Source of the DNA: Chrysaora quinquecirrha
Taxonomy: Eukaryota; Cnidaria; Scyphozoa; Semaeostomeae; Pelagiidae
Length of the DNA: 64,000 nucleotides
Reading direction: 5' to 3'
Assembly: GCA_014526335.1 (NCBI GenBank)
Contig: JACTAT010000147.1
Span: 181,487 to 245,486, forward strand
Every line of letters begins with the position of its first letter. Position 1 is the stretch's first letter. Under the pieces are notes generated by a model that saw only the letters and a list, made by a program, of their open reading frames with translations, searched no databases and was not told the origin of the DNA. Shown here one piece after another: positions 57,901-64,000 of this stretch. The position numbers were made by a program, and so were the translations under genes.

Positions 57901-60875
57901 CCCAGGGTAATGAATCACGTGAATCATCCATTAATATACTGTACAATTTACATTTCTCTATAAGCAACACCTTTTAAAGAATTCGAGGCCGAAAATTCTG
58001 CTTTAAGGCACAACATAAACAAGTCGTTAATCTTCAGCACGACCTTATCAAATCGGGGTAAAATCTCCGCTAATTGTCTCTAGAATTGTACCCAACGTTC
58101 TGCCAGCATCTTCAGCCCGGCTATATAAATCAACTTTTAATAAAAATCAAAAAAATCTTTACATTGAAAATCAACTGTGAATTGAATTATTTTCGAAAAT
58201 AAAAATATCAGTTACAAAAAGCTTCCGGAGTCGTCAGTTCATGGAGTCCAGTTAAAAGAACAATCACAACACCATAGTAAACGTTAAAACGAACAAAATA
58301 AATGAAAAAAAAATCTTTTAATTTTATTTCCCCCAAGCTCTGTAACTTATACAGTAACTGCCCTCAGCTGGATGGCCGAAATTTTTCCCTTATCTTCCTT
58401 CCACTCTTTCGGAAACAGCTTCTGACAACGAAAACAATATAGAGTTGTTTCCTCAGGCTCAGAGTACTATGAGGCAAACAGCAACCTTCGGGTAATTGTT
58501 GGTTGTTGTATGCGAATAGTACGACTCGTGTAATAAGTCTACGACTTAGCAACTTCTTAAAAAAAGCTGGAGAAAAAGCAAACTTTTGCAGACATCAATC
58601 ACAGCGCAGTATTTCTCGAATCTACAATAGAGGTTTCCGCAAAAGATGGCTGCCGTTGCTGTCGATCCCTTGTTTTTCTTAAGGTTTCTGGAAGGGAATT
58701 CTGGGAATCATTTTCTTCGTTGCGAATTCAACGTCTTCAGCTAAGTAAAATACGTAACGAAGGGAATTATTCCCAGAATTCCTTTCGAAAACCCTTAATG
58801 AAAACAATAGGCTAAAACGGCGGCCATCTTTAGCGGAAGCGTCTATTTGATACATTATGGAAACTTCCGTTGAGGGTAACTTAACTTATCGAACAGCAAC
58901 AAGCCAATCACTGCGCAGCAAAACTCGATTGACGAATTCGCGCAGAACTTCGCATTCGCTAGCCTGCGTTCAATGTCTATCCATGTTTCTTCACGAAGTT
59001 GATGAGGAATGAGTCGTAGTTCTGAGTGACTTATCGAAATCAGACTGGCACAAGGAGCGAAAAATACGACTCGTGGAATGAAACTAGTACTACGCTATGT
59101 TAAAACACACGAATGGAACCTGTACGGTGGAATCGGAAGCTTTTACAGCTCTTTTTTCATGGCGTGACTGAAAAGTCCCGTCCGCCCACAAAGGGTTAAA
59201 CTTTCAAAGACAGTTTTATCATCTTACATAATAATGTGGTTCATATTTTGATACCGAAAAATTTGTATAAATACCTGTGACGGCTAATGCTAAAATATGG
59301 AAAGAGGGATATACCAGAGAATGAAAGATAATGCCCGGGAATGACCGATAATGAGTGGGAATGAAGGGGATGACCGGGAATGACGGGTAACGGAGATTTT
59401 AGGAACCACAGAAGATCGAAAAGAATGAAAAAGCATGCAGAGTCAGCAGTTTTATTTCAAAGCTTGCATATATATTTTCAATACTTACAAAATCGCAATT
59501 GTCGCCTGTTTGAAATGAGTAAAGGTATAAGTTGAAAGGGGACTTTCAGTGAAAGAGGACTTTTGAAGTTTGCATTTGACTTGTTGTTGGCATGTAATCA
59601 TTTTGACTTTTTTAAAGGGCCTCCCTCTCATCCCTGGTCATTCCCGGACATTCCCCAGTATATCCACAGCAGATCCCAGTCCTAATGAGGTAATTGGCTT
59701 CCATTAGCTGTGAATATCAGAAATAGTTCAATATCTTTCACTGACTTTTTTATATTTCATGTTTTGTCATACGTCTACATTATACCTACATTTTCATAAT
59801 GGAATTTAACTAATGAACAGAAGCTCTACCCTGCGATAGGTTTAAATTTATTATGGGTATTTTGAACAGCACCTTTTTCTTTGGTGTGAACATTTATTTG
59901 GTAGGTCCTGCGATTTTCTAGTTTCCCTTTTTAGAGATATTCCCATTCCCTAGCCTTATAAACCAGCGGCTGAACCCATTATATTCTGAAGAAACCGTTC
60001 CCCTGTTCCCGTTATCAGGCTTCCGTTCCCCTGTTTCCCGTTCCCCTTTTGAGAGATGGCTGTCACTTACGCAAAACAACCTGAGAGCACAAGGCAAATC
60101 GCGTAATCATTCACAGCCTATTATTGTTAAACACAGCATGTGATTGTGCAATATTCTGGGACGCCCATTGTTTTCACCTCTTGCTAGATCAATGTAAGTT
60201 TTGTTCTCTTCATTGTGTTCAAGGATAAGAAATATATTTCAGTAGGCGGTTTATATTTTTACCCGCAAGGTGGTTAAAGCAAAATCTTAGCTCCATGGTA
60301 GATCAAAAGGGATGAAAGAAAATTCTATTTGTGACATGCAAGGCAGGGGTTAGTGTTTTAGCTTTTGTTGCAGCGGTTAGAGCTCTTCCCTGTCCCGTAT
60401 TTTCCATTTTGGTACCTTTGAAAGAGTAGCAAGAGGAAAAGAAAATGAACAGACTAAAACGAAAAATAGGATAAATATTCAAGGTAACAAGTTTATAAAC
60501 ACAATAGTTAAATAAATATAAGAAGCCCTGCAGACTAACCTCATTGGCACTGACAATATTCAATTTGTAAAAGATCGGAGCATAAATCACAGCAGCAGTT
60601 GTACACAAGATGAAATAGGAAATAATAAGCACACAGTATTGAACACCGTATGTGTAAATTTCCGAAGGGACTCCAAGCAATGTAATTGCTGATAAATACG
60701 AGGCCAAAAGTGACACAAATATCGGGAAAACGTGCATTCCTTTGCCAGCCATCAGGTACTCTTTGGTTGACGATTGTTTTCCTCCATATGCATGATATAT
60801 TCCAATGACACTTGAAACAAGCAACATTGCACCAAACACCAAATAGTCTACGACGCTGAATGTATTCGCAGTCAT
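36715..60875 (-). CDS. SLC5-family sodium-coupled monocarboxylate transporter (SLC5A8/12-like)
   Basis: Exons in order are 60540-60875, 55056-55121, 53527-53578, 51844-51911, 51399-51553, 50652-50792, 49076-49205, 48468-48556, 47927-48039, 46189-46259, 45892-45978, 40489-40664, 39219-39319, 37742-37896 and 36715-36840. All have GT/AG borders and matching phases, and they total 1866 nt (621 aa), the size of SLC5A8/SLC5A12. The N-terminus has VVDYLVFGAMLLVSSVIGIY, then KEYLMAGKGMHVFPIFVSLL and YLELRFSPGVRSLG. The SLC5 signature GGMKAVIWTDVFQ is at 175-187. PDPRVRNTFWTLAIGG, QTAVQRFLSARSLKSAQ, GHLKGVPGLFTSCLFSGAL and IFGIVGGPCLGIFALGML follow the monocarboxylate subgroup. An NAT sequon lies in a likely extracellular loop. 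The charged tail has no membrane segment. It probably imports lactate, pyruvate or short-chain acids with Na+ at the plasma membrane; substrate is inferred. Vitamin/iodide-type SLC5 members are less likely alternatives. Confidence 0.92.
39716..39795. other. Compact GC-rich hairpin cluster (copy B)
   Basis: This is the second copy of the hairpin island at 32426-32506, here with one C fewer at its left edge. It lies in the intron between SLC5 exons 12 and 13. Confidence 0.35.
41265..41273. repeat. 9-bp target site duplication, left
   Basis: CTGCGTGAA immediately precedes the left terminus of the foldback element. The same nine bases follow its right terminus at 45766-45774. Confidence 0.85.
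41283..41714. repeat. GAGGAATGARG minisatellite, left arm
   Basis: About forty units of ten bases (GAGGAATGAA or GAGGAATGAG) form the outer part of the left arm. Confidence 0.95.
43176..43420. repeat. GGAATGTT/GGATTGTT minisatellite
   Basis: These are octamer units alternating GGAATGTT and GGATTGTT. The open frames (repeating WNVGML- and NIPTIQ-type peptides) come only from the array and are not genes. Confidence 0.95.
44236..44497. repeat. Inverted copy of the octamer minisatellite
   Basis: AACATTCC/AACAATCC units form the mirror image of 43176-43420, with a different order of variants. Confidence 0.95.
44684..45060. mobile_element. Insertion with TTATAAGAAAC-type terminus
   Basis: This segment is missing from the left arm of the host foldback. 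Its right end has two copies of GGTTTCTTATAA before an A-run, and AGTTTCTTAA-like motifs recur inside. Both features are shared with the element pair at 57069-57833. The left end is less clear. Confidence 0.55.
45325..45750. repeat. TCATTCCTCY minisatellite, right arm
   Basis: This is the inverse of the array at 41283-41714, with more variant units (CCGCATTCCT, CTTCATTGCT). Confidence 0.95.
45766..45774. repeat. 9-bp target site duplication, right
   Basis: CTGCGTGAA directly follows the right terminus and is identical to 41265-41273. Confidence 0.85.
46498..46935 (+). mobile_element. LINE-type ORF2 C-terminal fragment
   Basis: The reading frame contains LSVETGRWRKI, then a Cys/His cluster CDMCNMSEVGDEYHTLLKC. 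This cluster is common at the C-terminus of non-LTR retrotransposon polyproteins and related host-gene relics. It ends at a stop at 46935. Reverse transcriptase and endonuclease parts are absent. It lies in an SLC5 intron on the opposite strand. Confidence 0.6.
47225..47461. mobile_element. Foldback TIR element (CAAACATGTTGGTC type)
   Basis: CAAACATGTTGGTCCAAAA at the left pairs with the inverse of TTTTTGACCAACAATGTTTG-like sequence at the right. The arms extend inward to the AAGCAGA/TCTGCTT centre. Confidence 0.65.
47600..47790. other. GC-rich block in SLC5 intron 9
   Basis: A locally GC-rich stretch contains GGGGTCCAGCGGGGTC and GGGGCCCTCTC...CGACGGCCCCGCC, weakly inverted to each other. 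It may be another decayed TIR element. No coding is seen. Confidence 0.3.
49590..50345 (-). mobile_element. Tc1/mariner-type transposase remnant
   Basis: The minus strand encodes, in two frames, VPRSTVWRVLHKDL, LLSRFPHQRDVRIILFSAEK (the region of the first catalytic Asp, here changed: DEK to AEK) and then LPLVLIEQGPRMDAAYYFEI and FTIQQDGVRCHTARS (second Asp). A frameshift lies near 50008-50018. The element is inactive. It fills most of the intron between SLC5 exons 6 and 7. Confidence 0.75.
52740..52833. mobile_element. Minimal 94-bp TIR element
   Basis: TCAGGGGTTATTCTAA at the left is a perfect inverse of TTAGAATAACCCCTGA at the right. It lies in SLC5 intron 3. Confidence 0.75.
56016..56372. 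mobile_element. Poly-G TIR element with 8-bp target duplication
   Basis: The termini are a CCCC/G-run followed by GTAACT and its inverse (AGTTAC then a C-run and GGG). TCTCAAAC flanks both sides (56008-56015 and 56373-56380). The interior has repeated TACCCCAAA units and no coding. An 8-bp duplication fits hAT-like mobilisation, which is inferred. It lies in SLC5 intron 1. Confidence 0.8.
57069..57833. mobile_element. Two nested TIR elements (TTATAAGGAAC / TTATAAGAAAC)
   Basis: The outer ends read TTTTTTTTATAAGGAACC and GGTTCCTTATAAAAAAAA, with GGCCCAAAAAT just inside each. Within it, 57205-57568 has its own ends TTTTTTTATAAGAAAC and GTTTCTTATAAAAAAA, with AGTTTCTTAG motifs inside. No protein is encoded. 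Confidence 0.7.
58628..58843. mobile_element. Foldback TIR element
   Basis: GGTTTCCGCAAAAGATGGC at the left mirrors GGCCATCTTTAGCGGAAGC at the right. GGGAATTCTGGGAAT and ATTCCCAGAATTCC form a second inner pair. Confidence 0.7.
59285..59670. mobile_element. Foldback with GGGAATGACC minisatellite termini
   Basis: The left part has GGGAATGACC, GGGAATGAAG and similar units after GGGATATACCAGAGAATG. The right part has GGTCATTCCCGG then CATTCCCCAGTATATCC. It is similar in style to the family at 41274-45765. Confidence 0.5.
59915..60060. mobile_element. Decayed minisatellite-TIR ends
   Basis: CCCTTTTTAGAGATATTCCC (59928-59947) and CCGTTCCCCTTTTGAGAGATGGC (about 60038-60060) resemble the terminus of the 41274 element in the same orientation. 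Between them are GTTCCC units. Confidence 0.45.
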
Positions 60876-61090
60876 CCTGCCGACCCAATTTATCAGAGAA
60901 ACTTTGTTTGAATCTGTTTTTGCAAAATGATCTTCGATATCTGTGTTGATTTTGTGGACACGGTAGAATTTAATTTCGACTCGATCTTGCCGAGGCGAGA
61001 TTTGTTGACAGCCTAATGTTTTTGTCTGAATGTGCTTTTGTCTGAATGTAAACGGAAGTTAAGCTGCTTATCTTGGCAGATAAGTTCCGG

Positions 61091-61114
61091 TTCTTCTTCG
61101 ATTGACACTTTCGT
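61091..61114. repeat. 24-bp direct repeat, copy 1 (copy 2 at 61477-61500)
   Basis: The repeat contains TTCTTCTTCGATTGACACTT plus TCGT and is perfectly repeated 386 bp downstream. It lies 0.2-0.6 kb upstream of the SLC5 start codon, so a shared regulatory site is possible but unproven. Confidence 0.7.
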
Positions 61115-61242
61115 ATTTCCGTGGAATAAACAATAATAATAAATTTACATCATAGAAATAAGGAGAAATAAGAAATTTGCATCATAGAAAAATAAGAATA
61201 AAAGAAATAATATAAGAAATAATAGAATAATGGAAGCCACAA

Positions 61243-61330
61243 AGGTTATCTTTAAACTTAAAACACGGAATCCAGAATCCGAAATCTAGAAAACGGAATC
61301 CGGATTTAAAAACACGGAATCTGTAAAACA
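61243..61330. mobile_element. Minisatellite-TIR element end (ACGGAATCC type)
   Basis: GGTTATCTTTAAACTTAAAA then ACGGAAT units match the pattern of the terminus at 43161 (GGCTATCTTTAAAACATGGAAT). No opposite end is seen. Confidence 0.5.
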
Positions 61331-62044
61331 AAGAATCACATAAAATGATTTGAATTTTAAAGCTATAGAACGTAGAATCAGCCGCTCAACATGAACATCT
61401 TCACCGCTTATTGTCATTTTCATTATTCATTGATAATACAAGACAAACAGAACATACTATGGTCTAAACTTTTCCGTTCTTCTTCGATTGACACTTTCGT
61501 GTGACACATTGACACGACACAGCGTTCACACACTGGTCCCAAAGGAACGGGAGCAACATTCCCATAGCTATTGAAGTATTCGAAATAGAAGCTTAAAAAG
61601 TTTTTAAGGCTTGAAAATTAGTTCATTCCTAAGTAAATAAAACATTTTTTTCTAAATCATTCTTGTCGTTACCTGTTGTCATTTCCTGTTTATCAGTATC
61701 TCCGTCCCATGTTCCCTTGACCAATCAAAAGTTGACATGTTATTTCGTTTATCCAATTAGATTCCTTTCCCTTCTTGATAGATCCAATCAGATTCACTTC
61801 CTTACCTCGTTGCACAAAGCAGGATGGGAGAAGATATTAGACGGCGGCCGCTAGAAACACTTCTTCCCCCAAACAGACTACAATGATGCACTCCGCGACC
61901 AAAAACCAGTACACCGGTAGCGGTATTTTAGCTTTTTTTCCCTCCCCCCACAGTAGACTATACTAGATCTTTTGCTTAAAACTGGCAATTTCAAGCCAGT
62001 ATCCAACTCAGGTACTCAATCCTCACGATGACTCAATCCTCTTG

Positions 62045-62056
62045 ATGATGATGATA

Positions 62057-62090
<34 letters not shown>

Positions 62091-62152
62091 CGATGATGAT
62101 GATGAAGATTGACGATGATGATGATGAAGATAATGATGATGATGATGATGAT
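62045..62152. repeat. GAT trinucleotide microsatellite
   Basis: This is an imperfect GATGAT run. A second lies at 62406-62470. Confidence 0.9.
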
Positions 62153-62985
62153 TGGGATCGTCAATACACCTTTTTAAAGGCAACTAGCAAAAAAACCGGA
62201 GCTTAAACATTTTGGTTAAGATATTGTTAAGATATTTCCTTATATATTGTTGCAAACTTCTGAATCACACGGAGAAAGCAAGAAAAGAGCTAAAATAAGA
62301 GTTTTTGGGAGGTACCAGTTATTCTGCGAGGGCTGAAATACTAGATATTTGCAACTTTTGGGGCTGGACCAAAAGCCCAGTTGCTTATTAAAAAAAGTTT
62401 ACTGCCATGATGATGATGATTATGCTATGATGATGATGATGATGTCTGATGATGATGATAATGATAATGATCATGATTATTAGGAAATGAAAGAATCTTG
62501 AATGTGGCAGTGGCAGCCAGAGAATACAGACACTTTTGCAACCAGAATAAAAACAAAATTCTTCAAGTTTACGCGTGAAGAAAATCATTGCGTGCTATTT
62601 GTTGCCAGCAAGGAGCGCGCGAATGAAGGGCTTCTAGTCTTCCCCGCATGTGCGAGCTTGATGGTTGGGTTTTGGAATTCTCTCTTATTTGGCAGAAACA
62701 GCCTGTTGAGAATTTTAACCCTTTCGAAGGCCATAGAGTAAATTGGACACTTTGGATGGTTGAAATGCATATGCGTTCTGTTGCTTTTTGAAGCTTTTCA
62801 AACACTGTAGATACTGTGGGCTGAATACTGATGGATCTATAATGTTCTTTTTTATTGTTTCATCTTCATTTTCTATGTAGCACAGAGACACCTTGAAGTT
62901 CGTCTGGAAATTGCGAATTCATTATTCAAGGAATTTCATCATATAAGTGTAAGAATCACAGTTTTGGTTCATTTGCGTAAAATGT

Positions 62986-63333
62986 CTAATACATATTGAT
63001 TGAGGCTTCAGCCGATGATGTGCAGATCTTTGGTGCGGCGCAGGTATTCTTTCTCTTGGGCCAGTTTAGGATGCGTTGCTTGGTGGTGTTTTTCTCGCTT
63101 CCCTCTGCCTTTGCTTTGGGGGGTTGGGGGAGCTTCGCTCTTGGCGGAAAAAACTTCGTTTCTTCGTCAACCCCCCAGAAGCGAAGAGCATTTTGGCATT
63201 GGGCTGGCACACTGACCGCCCATTCTGAAGTTCCGATGATGAGAAAAACATCACCAGATCTCAGTTGATAGACAATGGTGGCTACACAGCGCTGAGGGAC
63301 TTCTTTTGCATAGCCAATTGCTTTTGCTTCCAT
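62986..63333 (-). CDS. Hypothetical open frame 1 sharing its first 62 codons with frame 2
   Basis: The frame starts MEAKAIGYAKEVPQRCV and includes SGDVFLIIGTSEWAVSVPA. After KFFP it diverges into a Pro/Lys-rich tail of low credibility. Upstream, TTTGTTCCAG could be a splice acceptor, so the shared part may be an internal exon rather than a start. No family is recognised. Confidence 0.3.
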   Translation of the reverse strand: MEAKAIGYAKEVPQRCVATIVYQLRSGDVFLIIGTSEWAVSVPAQCQNALRFWGVDEETKFFPPRAKLPQPPKAKAEGSEKNTTKQRILNWPKRKNTCAAPKICTSSAEASINMY

Positions 63334-63365
63334 GCCGTTATTGCCTTCCCTGGAACAAATATTAA
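63144..63365. repeat. Direct duplicate of about 222 bp, copy 1
   Basis: The segment is identical to 63779-64000 except for one base noticed (GGCTGGCAC versus GGCTGGAAC). The second copy runs to the window edge, so the true length is at least 222 bp. Confidence 0.9.
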
Positions 63366-63539
63366 GGCACGACTAAATGCAATTTATTCGGGTTTAATAT
63401 GTGACAGGGGCTTTTATGTTATTATTGCCCTCTTGCATCGCATTAGAGGTAGAGAAGCTTTTGAGGTGTCTCATGATTGGTGGAAGCTGTGTCATACAAA
63501 GCGATTCCTTATACAGCAGTGTTGCTATGGTGAATCGGG

Positions 63540-63968
63540 TTAACTCGTGCGTTTAAATTTGGCGGCTATAAATTTTGCCACGCGGTCTGTGCTTATCATT
63601 AAAACTGAACATGAACTGTGAACGGAGAACGTTTCAGGGTGCTTGACAAGCAGATTTTTGTCCCACCCACCCTCCCTGCTTGCTTGGTTCAGATGCTTGC
63701 TTTCTTTTTCACTCTTTTCATGCTTGCGGCTAGTGTCCTCGGGCTCTGGTTGTCGGCATGGACATAGTGTGCTGGTCTGCGGAAAAAACTTCGTTTCTTC
63801 GTCAACCCCCCAGAAGCGAAGAGCATTTTGGCATTGGGCTGGAACACTGACCGCCCATTCTGAAGTTCCGATGATGAGAAAAACATCACCAGATCTCAGT
63901 TGATAGACAATGGTGGCTACACAGCGCTGAGGGACTTCTTTTGCATAGCCAATTGCTTTTGCTTCCAT
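63540..63968 (-). CDS. Hypothetical open frame 2 (142 codons)
   Basis: The first part is identical to the frame at 62986-63333. The tail after KFFP differs completely. The shared part is probably a duplicated exon or gene fragment. The tail looks like chance reading through intergenic DNA. Confidence 0.3.
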   Translation of the reverse strand: MEAKAIGYAKEVPQRCVATIVYQLRSGDVFLIIGTSEWAVSVPAQCQNALRFWGVDEETKFFPQTSTLCPCRQPEPEDTSRKHEKSEKESKHLNQASREGGWDKNLLVKHPETFSVHSSCSVLMISTDRVAKFIAAKFKRTS

Positions 63969-64000
63969 GCCGTTATTGCCTTCCCTGGAACAAATATTAA
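63779..64000. repeat. Direct duplicate of about 222 bp, copy 2
   Basis: This is the partner of 63144-63365, 635 bp away. It is truncated by the window end. Confidence 0.9.

Larger units (their letters stand above)
60876..62985. other. Upstream region of the SLC5 gene
   Basis: The region presumably contains the SLC5 promoter and 5' untranslated sequence, but I see no defined element. It holds a perfect 24-bp direct repeat (61091-61114 and 61477-61500), a minisatellite element end (61243-61330) and two ATG/GAT microsatellites. The open frames are short and unrecognised. Confidence 0.45.

Overview
The window is nuclear DNA of a multicellular animal. Coding exons are short and separated by introns with GT/AG borders. 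The sequence is AT-rich and carries many terminal-inverted-repeat (TIR) and foldback elements, minisatellites and a tRNA-derived SINE. The protein families point to a non-bilaterian or invertebrate metazoan; a cnidarian such as a stony coral or anemone is my inference from repeat style and divergence, not proven. No prokaryotic or organellar features are seen.

Layout. All recognised genes are on the minus strand. (1) 800-18815: a complete 22-exon LARGE gene, the Golgi xylosyl/glucuronyl-transferase that builds matriglycan. The joined exons give 729 codons plus stop with every phase consistent. (2) 21455-27788: a Lys/Ser-rich nuclear protein whose C-terminus resembles the SCAF1/SCAF11/PHRF1 group (about 1232 aa). 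(3) 28344-28796: a small, probably two-exon gene of unknown function. (4) 36715-60875: a complete 15-exon SLC5 sodium-coupled transporter of the SLC5A8/SLC5A12 type (621 aa), with large introns full of mobile elements. (5) 62986-63968: two short open frames sharing an identical first part, unknown.

The most striking structure is a tandem duplication of about 7.18 kb (25948-33125 and 33230-40412), separated by 104 bp that holds one end of a TIR element. It starts inside exon 1 of the SCAF-like gene and ends inside an SLC5 intron. It therefore leaves a second, 3'-truncated SCAF-like copy, a second copy of the small gene, and an orphan set of the last three SLC5 exons. The copies are nearly identical. 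Most differences I could see are homopolymer lengths, and the frameshifts in one copy are corrected by the other, so base-calling error and/or false assembly duplication must be considered beside a recent real duplication.

The second notable structure is a 4.5 kb foldback element in an SLC5 intron (41274-45765), flanked by a 9-bp target duplication, with a 1.3 kb arm and minisatellite-filled termini. A related foldback (43161-44515, 10-bp duplication) is nested in it. Single ends with the same GGCTATYTYTAAAA-type terminus followed by a GGAAT-based minisatellite occur elsewhere in the window, suggesting one Mutator-like family whose subterminal satellites differ from copy to copy.
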